Shown here one piece after another: positions 8,470-16,564 of a stretch of DNA of 31,547 nucleotides; position 1 is the first letter of the stretch, and the number at the start of each line of letters is the position of its first letter. The notes beneath the pieces were generated by a model. That model was not told where the DNA came from. It did not search any database and worked only from the letters and a program-made list of their open reading frames with translations. Both the position numbers and the translations under genes were made by a program. Source of the stretch: DATMQA01 sp035566895 (GTDB lineage: Bacteria > Verrucomicrobiota > Verrucomicrobiia > Limisphaerales > UBA8199); NCBI GenBank assembly GCA_035566895.1, contig DATMQA010000081.1, forward strand, positions 1 to 31,547, read 5' to 3'.

Positions 8470-10950
8470 TCATCTCAGGGTCTTGGCTTCGGGGACGCTG
8501 CCCTTCGGAACCAGGGCAAGGCGTTCTCCGGTTGTTGTTGACAGCGTCAGCAACCGGCCCGAGACACCTTCCGCAGCTTTGCCATTGCGGTAAACCGTGG
8601 CGTCTCCGCCCTGCCAGGGATTTTGCAGGATGCACGGGCCGCCTTTCTCGGACAGTATTTCGACAAATTCGACCTGGTCGCGCTGCAAGGACGCGCTGAT
8701 GAGAAATGCGCCGCGCGCGGCCAGTGTAAACTGCGCGTCCCAACCTTTGGGCCAGGCCGGAAAGACGCTGTTGATCGGCTCTTTCTCGGCGGACGGCGGA
8801 ACGCTTTGGAGCACGGCGTTTTGCAGCCCATGGGAAGCGTTGCCAAGTTGCTCAAACTCGATGGCGCCAGGCCCTTCGCCCATCACCATGCGATTTCGAA
8901 ACTGCCCCCGCCCGCCACGGGTAGTAACGCTGGTTTCGGGGTTGGAATGCATCTGGCCGGGCACGACCGTTTTGAGGAGTTCGCCCATGCCGAGGTTGGC
9001 GGCAATGACGGGCTCTCGCGAAAGGATGCCAAGATTCCCTCCGTCGCCGCCCTTGCGGCTGCCGCGTCCGCTGTAGGAAGCCTTAAGACTGTTGAGCAAT
9101 GCGGTGTCGTCCGTGACCGGCGTGCAGATATCATAATATTCACCGGGTTGGGGCGAAGGCGGAACGGGCAGGAGATTGTCCTTCACTTCTTTCCACTTAG
9201 GACGCAGGTCGGCATCGACGTTCAGGATTTCCGAGGCGCGGATGGCAATCGGGAACATGACGCGCATGGCCAGCAACTCCTCCGGCGAATCCGACCTGCC
9301 CCACGGTTTTTCTTCCAGATTGTTGACATAACGAATGTGGTATTTGCCGTCATCAGCTTTGTAGAGGTTGGGGAAGTTCCGATAAAACTCCGCTGTGCCC
9401 TTGATCACCGGATAGCCGGTTGCGCGCAGCCAATCCTCATCGGGCCAATAGGCGTAATGCAGCCAATAAACGTTGGCGATCTTCGCGGTCGTGGAAAGGA
9501 CGTGCGAGGTCCACGCGAAGGGGCCTTGTTGGGTGTCGGTGTAACGATAGTTCCAGCGGCTGTTCAGACCATTCTTATTCCGGGCATAATCATCAAATTC
9601 CTTGGAGCGCTCGCTCCAGGGCTTTCGCGCCAGGTACAAATCGCGCATCTCCGCGGCGATGTTGTCGGGTAAATCCTCCAGGCCATTGAACCACGTTGTC
9701 TCCGGGATCCAAATGCCCTGGCTGCCCCATTCCTGCTGCGCCGCGCGCGCGTAATTGTCCAGATAGCGGCTGTAGGTGTTGAACACGCAGGTCATCAATT
9801 CAGGGCGGTTCGCCGGCGTGAATCCGTCGAACAGGCAGCCTTGGTTGTGCCACCAGTACATCGAGCCCCACATGCGCAAATCGCCATCGGTGCCCCAGAG
9901 CACGCCGCAGAAGCGAGGCATGTAAGTCGCGCGGGAACAGGATCCCATGAGGTAAAGATAATACGTGTAATACTTCTCCACGTTGTCGGCCACGCCGTCG
10001 GCGCTGTGCAAATGAATGAACCCTTTGGCCCAGAACTCGCTCCACCACTTGCGGTTGTCCTGGAGAAGATCGTCGAAGGACTTGCCTTGGGCCGCCGCCA
10101 ATTGCTTCAACGCAAGGTCGCCCACGTTCTCGTTGCGGTCATAGCTGACCGCCGCGGCAGTGAGGATCAGCGCCTTGCCCTTGCGCGGCTCAGCCGACAA
10201 ACGAACCGTCAGCTCGTTATAATATGACGCTTTGGCTTCCCGCCCTGCAACGCCAATGGCGATGGCGGAGGCGCTATAAAAATTCCCTTCAGTAAATTCC
10301 TGGGTCAGCAGGATTTTCCCGTCGCGGGTGTCCAGGCGCGAGATGGCCACGTGATCGCCCGTCCGGATTTCCGCGCCGTGCGGTCCGAGGGGCGAAGGAG
10401 GTTGTTTGACCGTGAAATTCTGCGCATACCGCAGCATCCGCAGGTCAATATTGATGGCGCTGGGCTGGCTTCGTTCGTCGTCCACTTCGGTGGCGATGAC
10501 GTCGCCGTCGGTCCATACCAAACTACGCGTCTTGACGCCGTCGCCGTCGGCGCTTTCCAGCCCCTCATAAACCGACAAGCGCTGGCTGAATTTCCCGCCC
10601 GCGAAGACGTCGGCGCCGAAGTCCACCATATTGATATCGACGTATCCGCAGCCGGAGGAATAGTCCGTGTGCCCTTTGGGGGATGCCAGAGTGTTATTGC
10701 CGAAGCAGAAGAGATCGTCGTGATTGATTTGATAATGCAGCGTCGCCGGAGTGGTCCAAACCAGCGTGCCCACGCGGCCATTGCCGATTGGCATGCCGTC
10801 GTGACTGCTCGGCGCGGGCGTATCGAAAGAGAGGTCGGAATGCGCCACCAGACTGCGGTAATCATATTTGAGCAAACTATCAGAGGTTTCCGCAACGGCT
10901 GTTCCAACAGCCAGCAACGAGAGACATACGGCAGCGAATTCTGTTTTCAT
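8470..10950 (-). CDS. Secreted six-hairpin glycoside hydrolase, GH95/DUF5703-like
   Basis: The ATG at 10950 gives 826 residues with a signal peptide (MKTEFAAVCLSLLAVGTAVA). The frame extends to 11079, but the extension has no signal and unusual composition. Residues about 35-270 resemble the beta-sandwich N-terminal domain of GH95-type enzymes: GMPIGNGRVGTLVW followed by YQINHDDLFCFGNN. The central part is an (alpha/alpha)6-barrel-like region with YTYYLYLMGSCSRA, GVLWGTDGDLRMWGSMYWWH and EFYRNFPNLY. GH95 members are alpha-L-fucosidases or galactosidases, but this protein is distant and its substrate is unknown. With the two GH99-like proteins nearby it makes up a small glycan-degrading locus. 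The start has no clear Shine-Dalgarno site. Confidence 0.75.
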   Translation of the reverse strand: MKTEFAAVCLSLLAVGTAVAETSDSLLKYDYRSLVAHSDLSFDTPAPSSHDGMPIGNGRVGTLVWTTPATLHYQINHDDLFCFGNNTLASPKGHTDYSSGCGYVDINMVDFGADVFAGGKFSQRLSVYEGLESADGDGVKTRSLVWTDGDVIATEVDDERSQPSAINIDLRMLRYAQNFTVKQPPSPLGPHGAEIRTGDHVAISRLDTRDGKILLTQEFTEGNFYSASAIAIGVAGREAKASYYNELTVRLSAEPRKGKALILTAAAVSYDRNENVGDLALKQLAAAQGKSFDDLLQDNRKWWSEFWAKGFIHLHSADGVADNVEKYYTYYLYLMGSCSRATYMPRFCGVLWGTDGDLRMWGSMYWWHNQGCLFDGFTPANRPELMTCVFNTYSRYLDNYARAAQQEWGSQGIWIPETTWFNGLEDLPDNIAAEMRDLYLARKPWSERSKEFDDYARNKNGLNSRWNYRYTDTQQGPFAWTSHVLSTTAKIANVYWLHYAYWPDEDWLRATGYPVIKGTAEFYRNFPNLYKADDGKYHIRYVNNLEEKPWGRSDSPEELLAMRVMFPIAIRASEILNVDADLRPKWKEVKDNLLPVPPSPQPGEYYDICTPVTDDTALLNSLKASYSGRGSRKGGDGGNLGILSREPVIAANLGMGELLKTVVPGQMHSNPETSVTTRGGRGQFRNRMVMGEGPGAIEFEQLGNASHGLQNAVLQSVPPSAEKEPINSVFPAWPKGWDAQFTLAARGAFLISASLQRDQVEFVEILSEKGGPCILQNPWQGGDATVYRNGKAAEGVSGRLLTLSTTTGERLALVPKGSVPEAKTLR

Positions 10951-11352
10951 AAGGTTTATATAGTGCCGCCGCCGGGAGGTGTCGGGAATGCGCGAGTGCA
11001 GATTCAGGACGGTGATGTTTTGTCCCGTGGTGTTCGTGATTTGCGCGGCTTGGCCGCCTGCAACAATAGGATTTCGCATTATCAGGCGATTCGAGGTTTA
11101 CATTCAGAAACGACAAATGAGTAAGGATGAGCGCGCGTCGGGGTTTCGTCAATCGACCCTTCTTCGTGTTCTGCATGTTTCCCCGGCTCGTGCGAGGGTC
11201 CAAACATGAAAATGTGAACCGCACTTTGCCTGAGAGTCGGGCGATCCAAGGCCAAACATTCCATCTTCATCGCGCCCCCAATCGCAACCTCGCGAACCCT
11301 CGCCACTCTAAAGCAGCCAGTTGCTTTGCACCAACAGGTTGGTCTAAGTGTC
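10951..11352. other. Gene-free stretch upstream of the GH95-like gene
   Basis: About 400 bases without a credible gene. The open frames here have shadow-like composition and no family features. It should contain the minus-strand promoter of the GH95-like gene (a TATATA lies about 8 bases before the start codon) and the 3' trailer of the membrane-protein gene. Nothing else was recognised. Confidence 0.4.
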
Positions 11353-12045
11353 TTAAGCGGGCGTGGATTTCCCCGAGCGAGCGAATCGTCGCGCCTGGAA
11401 AAGAGCGCTGAAATGCAACATAATAAAGAGGGGAACCATATAAGCGGGGATGAGCACCAGCGGTAATTGTGCCATCGCGCTCGTTGTGACGTTCCCGGTA
11501 ATCCCAGGCAGGAAGCCGGAACAGATTGTCCCCATTGAGACGGCGACAACCAGGTCAACGATCCCCATGATATTCCAAATCACGTACCGTCTACTGCCCG
11601 CAAACGACGAGTCACGAATTAGTCCCAGCACGATCCAGGGCGCGGTCACTCCGATTGCCATGTCCCCAAGTCCGGCCGGGAAAGCGAACAGTCCAGGCAG
11701 AACACCGTGTGCATAGAGCGAAAGGAAGCCGAGGCCGGCCCACCGCCACCCCTGAATCGCTGTCACCAGCCGAAGGTCGGCCCCGAGAACGAAGGCCCTG
11801 AAGGCGCCCCATCCGAAATAAGCCGCAAAAAATACCGCCAAGGGAATTGCGAAACCGAAGAATATCGGCAGAGGAGGCGAACCCGCGTTCCCAGCGAACA
11901 CCCCTTGGGTGCCGAGGAGAAAAACAAGCCCGAACCACAGAGCCAATGCCACAGAAACGACCGGCCGAACGCTCGACCGGTTGTCATTGAGTTCCGAAGT
12001 CATGTTTGCGTTGATGCTTCCCATACTTTCATTTGTCATGTTCAT
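11353..12045 (-). CDS. Multi-TM membrane protein of unknown function
   Basis: 230 residues. After a polar N-terminus of about 25 residues come roughly six hydrophobic segments: VVSVALALWFGLVFLLG, PIFFGFAIPLAVFFAAYF, FLSLYAHGVLPGLFAFPAGL, MAIGVTAPWIVLGLI, VIWNIMGIVDLVVAVSMG and LPLVLIPAYMVPLFIMLHFS. The C-terminal tail is basic. I do not recognise a named family. The start is either the ATG at 12045 or the one at 12039; neither has a strong ribosome site. It lies downstream of a MarR gene in the same direction, with a palindrome identical to that before marR between them, so it is the likely MarR target. A broken second copy lies at 23290-23818. Transport, export or stress sensing are possible roles, without direct support. 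Confidence 0.75.
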   Translation of the reverse strand: MNMTNESMGSINANMTSELNDNRSSVRPVVSVALALWFGLVFLLGTQGVFAGNAGSPPLPIFFGFAIPLAVFFAAYFGWGAFRAFVLGADLRLVTAIQGWRWAGLGFLSLYAHGVLPGLFAFPAGLGDMAIGVTAPWIVLGLIRDSSFAGSRRYVIWNIMGIVDLVVAVSMGTICSGFLPGITGNVTTSAMAQLPLVLIPAYMVPLFIMLHFSALFQARRFARSGKSTPA

Positions 12046-12186
12046 ATGCTTTTTGTTTTGGTTTTTGGTTTGTTGTTTTGTGTTGATGGCCTGCTTCAGT
12101 TCTTCAGGATGCCGCCGTTAAGGAATTGAGCGGGTGCGACTATCATTCGAAAAAAACTCATGTGTAAATCCCTTCGGTAATCTAGT

Positions 12187-12198
12187 GTGTATATACAC
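12187..12198. promoter_or_regulatory. Candidate MarR operator upstream of the membrane-protein gene
   Basis: The perfect palindrome GTGTATATACAC lies between the marR stop and the start of the membrane gene. The identical 12-mer occurs 4 bases before the marR start at 12683. MarR dimers bind palindromes of about this size, so a shared regulon of repressor and membrane protein is likely. Confidence 0.65.
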
Positions 12199-12235
12199 TT
12201 CTGCGGCTCCCAAAATCTCTTCCTTATTGCTCCGG

Positions 12236-12679
12236 TTATTGCCCCTTCAACTTCGTTGCCACCTCTCCCAAATCGCTGATCATCGTTGACCATCGTTCTG
12301 CTCCCAGGGTCGCGACCACTTTGTCCTGGGCGGAGCGCCACGCCGGAAGCGTTTTGCCCAGAGCCGCGCGCCCCTTTGCGGTAATCTCAAGTTCCACGCG
12401 ACCGCCTCGTCCGCCACCTCTTGCCCGCACCAGGCCGTCCCGCTGCAAAGGGCGAAGATTTCGCAACAGTGTCGTGCGTTCCATTCCCAGCCATTCACTC
12501 AATCCTGCCATGCCCCACCCGTTCTTGGCCTGGAGCGCTCCAAGGATGGGGGTTTGCGTAGGCCGAATACCGTGTCGCCGCACTTCGGCGTCGAAGAACT
12601 GAGTTATCACCCGCGATACTCGGCGGACATTAAAACACGTGCAGCTCTCGACCGACGTCAGGTCCAATTGTTTCTTCAC
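12236..12679 (-). CDS. MarR-family winged-helix regulator
   Basis: Starting at a GTG at 12679 gives 147 residues, normal for MarR. The N-terminal helix (SCTCFNVRRVSRVITQFFD) is the MarR dimer helix. TQTPILGALQAKNGWGMAGL and SEWLGMERTTLLRNLRPLQR form the recognition helix-turn-helix, and DGLVRARGGGRGGRVELEIT is the beta-wing. The frame is open to an ATG at 12898, but that extension crosses the palindrome and does not look like MarR, so I rejected it. The GTG has no ribosome site because the palindrome and a TATATA-like -10 lie immediately upstream; the transcript may be nearly leaderless, or the true start may be a few codons inside. It likely represses itself and the membrane-protein gene downstream. 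Confidence 0.85.
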   Translation of the reverse strand: MKKQLDLTSVESCTCFNVRRVSRVITQFFDAEVRRHGIRPTQTPILGALQAKNGWGMAGLSEWLGMERTTLLRNLRPLQRDGLVRARGGGRGGRVELEITAKGRAALGKTLPAWRSAQDKVVATLGAERWSTMISDLGEVATKLKGQ

Positions 12680-12682
12680 ATG

Positions 12683-12694
12683 GTGTATATACAC
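12683..12694. promoter_or_regulatory. Candidate MarR operator at the marR start
   Basis: GTGTATATACAC again, here within a slightly longer dyad (GGTGTATATACACACC). It touches the marR start region, where the core promoter would be, so bound MarR would block its own transcription. Confidence 0.65.
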
Positions 12695-12924
12695 ACCGAG
12701 CGTGGTTCTGTCAACGGTTTTGTGATTGGAACCATTGTTTGGATGGGGTGGATAGGCGTCGGTTCGAGCCCGAACACTTACCGACATCCTTTTTGCGGAT
12801 TTCGGTTGGCTTTCCCAGCCGTTTATTTCGCCTGTACATCGACGGGATGCCGCATTGAGTTGGCGAACGCCGCGTTTACGATGAGGCCACAAGGACATAT
12901 GTTGCCTCCTGACCCGATGATTGG

Positions 12925-15162
12925 ATGAACGGATCAGAAAAGACAGAAATGGATCTGTTCACGGAAGCAGTGCAGCTTCCGGCTGAACAGCGCTCAGCTT
13001 TCCTCGAAGCGGCCTGTGGAGGAGACGCCGAGCTACAGGCCAATGTCGAGGCTCTTTTGGAAGCTCACACGCAATCCGGCGAGTTTCTCGAACAGGCTCC
13101 GGCAGAAGTCAAAGCTCAAGCCAGGGTGCCGGGCGAAAAACCGGGCGACCGGGTTGGTTGTTACAAGTTGCTGCAGCAGATCGGCGAAGGCGGTTGCGGG
13201 GTGGTTTTCATGGCCGAACAGGAGCAGCCAGTCCGCCGGAAGGTGGCCATCAAAATCGTCAAGCCGGGAATGGACACAAAAACGGTTATCGCCCGCTTCG
13301 AGGCCGAAAGACAGGCTCTGGCTCTGATGGATCATCCGAATATCGCGCGGGTGCTCGACGCGGGCGCTTCCGAAAGCGGACGGCCCTATTTCGTGATGGA
13401 GTTGGTTCGCGGAATCAAGATCACCGATTACTGCGACCAGAATTCACTCAAAACCGCCGCTCGCCTGGAGATGTTTCTTGACGTCTGTGACGCCGTGCAG
13501 CACGCGCACCAGAAAGGAATCATCCATCGCGATCTCAAGCCGTCAAACATTCTGGTGACCACATTGCCGTCAGGGAAACCGCTCGCGAAAGTGATAGATT
13601 TTGGGATCGCCAAAGCGACCACCGACCAGCGACTGACGGACAAAACCCTGTTCACGGCGTTCGAGTTATTGATCGGCACGCCGGCGTACATGAGTCCGGA
13701 ACAGGCTGCCCTTTCGAGTGTGGACGTGGACACGCGAAGCGACATCTACAGCCTCGGGGTTTTGCTTTATGAATTATTGACCGGAAGCACGCCCTTTGAC
13801 ACCACGGAACTTCTCAAACGCGGCCTCGATGAAGTCCGGCGCGTCGTATGCAACGTCGAACCGCCCCGCCCATCCACGCGATTGAGCACGCTGATGGCGC
13901 CTGATCTGACTAGCGTCTCCCGCCATCGTCAGGTCGAGCCTCCTCGGCTGATTCGAGAGGTGCGCGGGGACCTGGACTGGATTGCGATGAAGGCGCTCGA
14001 AAAAGACCGTGCGCGCCGGTATGCGACGGTGAACGGCTTCGCGATGGATATTCGACGTTACTTGGGTGGTGAAGCGATCCTGGCGCGTCCTCCCAGCAAG
14101 ATGTACAAACTTCGAAGGTTAGTCTTCCGGCATAAGCTGTTGTTCGCGGGTTTGGGCATTATTTTGCTGTTATTCGTCATCTGCCTGATGCTGACAACTC
14201 GTCTGATCATTGAGGAGCGTCAGATGCGAAAAGACATGACTGTCGAAGAGGCCAGGCGTGAGGCAAAGCTCCTGGTTGATGCCGGTCAGGGAAGCAGGGC
14301 GGCAGACAAATATAACGAGGCGCTTGAGCTTCAGAAGAAACTGTTTGGCCTGGAGCAGCCGAGAGCAGCCGAATTGCTTGGAGAGGCGGTGAGCCAACTG
14401 GTCTCCCTCGCGAGAATCGAAGACGCCCATCGGCTTCTGATGCACTACTATATTCCTCCGCAGATGGGCCACAACGGCGGCGTTTGGCTCGGTTGGCGCG
14501 CTGTTCTCTTCGCCAGACAGGGCCGCTGGCGCGAAGCAAGAGACGACGCGGCCGTGAGTGTGAAAATCCGACCCGATTATGTGGAAATATATCATGGTCT
14601 TGCCTCGTTGCTGGTCGCGGAAAAGGACGTCGAAGCCTATCGGCAGCTTTGCACGGAAATGATTGCTCACTTTGGCCAAACGACTAACGCTTCGACCGCA
14701 GATGTTGTTGCCAAGGACTGCCTCATCCTTCCTTTATCCGGCGTGGATTTGGATTCAGTAGCGGCGCTTGCCGAAATTGCCGTGACTCGCGGAAAAGGCC
14801 AGGCTCCATATACATTTTACCTGTGCACGAAAGCGCTGGCGGACTATCGCCAGGGAAAATTCCCGGAGGCCGCAGCACGGACTTTGGAGATTTTGAAAGA
14901 TCCGTTTCCTTACACTCAGGCCGAGGGCTCGGCGGTACTCGCGATGGCCCAATTCCGAATCGGGCACAGCGAAGAGGCGCACGCGGCCCTGGCGGGATTG
15001 GAGAAGGTCGTGCAAGAAACACTTCCAACGCCTGGGAGCCGCGATCTTGGGTTTGACTGGAAAGATTGGATAATCGCCCATGCTCTATTGGACGAAGCGA
15101 GGAGTTTGATCGAAGGTCCGAGTTCGACTAATTTGGACTGGCGCGCCAGATCTCATGAGTGA
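12925..15162 (+). CDS. Membrane-anchored Ser/Thr protein kinase (PknB/Hanks type)
   Basis: 745 residues. The first 60 resemble the 'FTEAVQLPAEQRSAFLEAAC' lead found before kinases in Planctomycetes and Verrucomicrobia. The kinase domain (about 80-385) has every key element: glycine loop GEGGCG (87-92), VAIK lysine (110), HRDLKPSN (201-208), DFG (225-227) and the GTPAYMSPEQ activation segment (251-260). All catalytic residues are intact. One transmembrane helix follows near 404-425 (LLFAGLGIILLLFVICLMLT), then a helical, TPR-like C-terminal region to the end. The kinase is therefore cytoplasmic with the C-terminal part outside. The stop overlaps the sigma-factor start by 8 bases (ATGAGTGA), so the two are co-translated. 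The start could also be the ATG at 12949. Confidence 0.92.
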   Translation: MNGSEKTEMDLFTEAVQLPAEQRSAFLEAACGGDAELQANVEALLEAHTQSGEFLEQAPAEVKAQARVPGEKPGDRVGCYKLLQQIGEGGCGVVFMAEQEQPVRRKVAIKIVKPGMDTKTVIARFEAERQALALMDHPNIARVLDAGASESGRPYFVMELVRGIKITDYCDQNSLKTAARLEMFLDVCDAVQHAHQKGIIHRDLKPSNILVTTLPSGKPLAKVIDFGIAKATTDQRLTDKTLFTAFELLIGTPAYMSPEQAALSSVDVDTRSDIYSLGVLLYELLTGSTPFDTTELLKRGLDEVRRVVCNVEPPRPSTRLSTLMAPDLTSVSRHRQVEPPRLIREVRGDLDWIAMKALEKDRARRYATVNGFAMDIRRYLGGEAILARPPSKMYKLRRLVFRHKLLFAGLGIILLLFVICLMLTTRLIIEERQMRKDMTVEEARREAKLLVDAGQGSRAADKYNEALELQKKLFGLEQPRAAELLGEAVSQLVSLARIEDAHRLLMHYYIPPQMGHNGGVWLGWRAVLFARQGRWREARDDAAVSVKIRPDYVEIYHGLASLLVAEKDVEAYRQLCTEMIAHFGQTTNASTADVVAKDCLILPLSGVDLDSVAALAEIAVTRGKGQAPYTFYLCTKALADYRQGKFPEAAARTLEILKDPFPYTQAEGSAVLAMAQFRIGHSEEAHAALAGLEKVVQETLPTPGSRDLGFDWKDWIIAHALLDEARSLIEGPSSTNLDWRARSHE

Positions 15163-15709
15163 AGCCACGGCCATGCTGGATGCGATCGGAAAGGGCGATG
15201 CCGAAGCCCCGGCGGCGTTTCTTGATCTGGTCTATAACGAACTTCGCCGGCTGGCTGCCAGCAAGCTGGCCCGTGAAGCGCCGGGCCAAACCCTTCAATC
15301 CACCGCTTTGGTGCACGAGGCATGGCTGCGGTTGATAGGGGACGAGAACCGCCACTTCGAGGATCGGACCCACTTTTTTGCCGCCGCAGCCGAAGCGATG
15401 CGCCGCATTCTGATCGAACGGGCGCGGTGGCGGCGCGCGGTACGTCACGGCGGCGAGTATGAGCGCGTCAATCTGCAAGACGACATGCTGGCAAGCCCTG
15501 AGGATGACGACCAGTTGCTGGCGCTCAATGACGCGCTCGAAAAGCTCGAACGTAAGCACCCGCTCCAGGCCAGTGTAGTGAAGCTCCGTTACTTCGCCGG
15601 GATGAGTAACGAAGAGATCGCAGAACTGCTCGGGGTTTCACTTTCCACCGTCAAAAACTACTGGGTTTTTTCAAAGGCCTGGTTGTTCAGGGAAATAAAA
15701 GCAGTTTAA
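15155..15709 (+). CDS. ECF-type RNA polymerase sigma factor
   Basis: 184 residues, a typical ECF length. Region 2 covers about residues 15-95 (FLDLVYNELRRLAASKLARE, STALVHEAWLRLIG, FFAAAAEAMRRILIERAR). Region 4 covers about 120-180 (SVVKLRYFAGMSNEEIAELL, GVSLSTVKNYWVFSKAWLFR). The pattern fits the ECF class that accompanies Ser/Thr kinases in Verrucomicrobiota, Planctomycetota and Acidobacteriota. Its start overlaps the kinase stop, implying a shared mRNA and coupled translation. No anti-sigma gene is visible, so the kinase or phosphorylation probably replaces anti-sigma control; this is known for some ECF groups and inferred here. In the arrangement I know best the sigma gene comes first, so this order is reversed. 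Confidence 0.9.
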   Translation: MSEATAMLDAIGKGDAEAPAAFLDLVYNELRRLAASKLAREAPGQTLQSTALVHEAWLRLIGDENRHFEDRTHFFAAAAEAMRRILIERARWRRAVRHGGEYERVNLQDDMLASPEDDDQLLALNDALEKLERKHPLQASVVKLRYFAGMSNEEIAELLGVSLSTVKNYWVFSKAWLFREIKAV

Positions 15710-15787
15710 CGCCTCCTCCCTTACGGCGGAGCGCGGCTTCCTTCCTGGACCAACCGCAGCTCGCACGGATTCACGGCCGAGTCCGCC

Positions 15788-15851
15788 TTAGAAAATTCCC
15801 CAACTTCATTTGGCTTTGCGGCTTCCAAATTTCGCCTTCCTCAGTGACGGG
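15788..15851. repeat. Copy 1 of a diverged ~65-bp intergenic repeat
   Basis: This stretch aligns with 17613-17677. Shared words in order are CCAACTTC, TGGCTTT, TTCCAAA, TTTCGCCT and CTCAGTG. It lies between the sigma factor and the NADP-binding reductase. Two diverged copies, one ending a truncated gene, suggest a dispersed intergenic repeat of this genome. Confidence 0.5.
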
Positions 15852-15949
15852 ATCGAAATGACGAAAAAAGAAGACCGAGCCGTATGAGCAATATGATTGA
15901 AAACACTGGCCGAACGAGGCCGCGCTGCAATGGCGCCAAAGGACAGCGC

Positions 15950-16564
15950 ATGGAAATAGGAACCATCGGAGCAGGAGATCTCGCGCAAGCGTTCGCAAAA
16001 CGAGTGTTGAAGGCACGCCATAAGGTGAAGATTAGCAATAGCCGAGGCCCCGACAGCCTGCGGGAAATTGTCAGTCAACTTGGCCGTGGTGCAACGGCTG
16101 CCACCAGGGAAGGGGCAGTGGCCTGCGAAATGGTTCTTCTGGCCGTGCCGTGGGACAACGTGCCCGAGACACTTGCGCGCCTTCCCAAGTGGAATAACCA
16201 GATTCTGATTGACGGGGTCAATCCTTTTCACGGTAAGGCCGGAAATTTCACGCCAGCAAACGTTGGAAACCTGTCCACCAGCCAGCTTGTTGCGGCGCTA
16301 GCCCCTGGAGCACGAGTGGTTAAGGCGTTTAACCACATGCTCGTGCCTAACTTGGAAGCAGATCCCGTCGCCAACGGGGCGAGACGAGTTGCCTTTATTT
16401 CGGCAGACGATGACAACGCGAAGAAGCGAGTTCAAACCTTGCTCGAAAATTGCGGCTACTCTGTCGTTGATCTTGGAAGCCTCCGCGATGGAGGCCTGAT
16501 CCAGCAAGCGGGCGGCCCTCTAGCAGGCCGGTATTTTTTTGAGAGAGGAGAATATCATAAATGA
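15950..16564 (+). CDS. NADP-binding reductase (F420:NADP oxidoreductase-like Rossmann protein)
   Basis: I chose the ATG at 15950, with AAAGGA 6 bases upstream, because the protein then starts with its nucleotide fold (MEIGTIGAGDLAQAFAKRVL). The frame is open to an ATG at 15884, whose extra 22 residues look like leader. The 204-residue product shows the GxGxxx(A) Rossmann turn, NSRGPDSL after strand 2 where the NADP phosphate is bound, VLLAVPWDNVPETL, and GARVVKAFNHM, all seen in the 'NADPH-dependent F420 reductase-like' family. Many such proteins in bacteria without F420 act on unknown substrates. The stop overlaps the next start (ATGA), so it is coupled to the dehydrogenase at 16561. Confidence 0.82.
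   Translation: MEIGTIGAGDLAQAFAKRVLKARHKVKISNSRGPDSLREIVSQLGRGATAATREGAVACEMVLLAVPWDNVPETLARLPKWNNQILIDGVNPFHGKAGNFTPANVGNLSTSQLVAALAPGARVVKAFNHMLVPNLEADPVANGARRVAFISADDDNAKKRVQTLLENCGYSVVDLGSLRDGGLIQQAGGPLAGRYFFERGEYHK

Noticed and set aside
8623..9672. 349-codon plus-strand frame opposite the GH95-like gene
   Set aside because: The minus strand encodes a clear glycosidase with a signal peptide. The opposite frame has shadow-type composition.
12680..12898. Upstream extension of the marR frame to an ATG at 12898
   Set aside because: It crosses the palindrome and adds 73 residues unlike any MarR. The GTG at 12679 gives a normal length.
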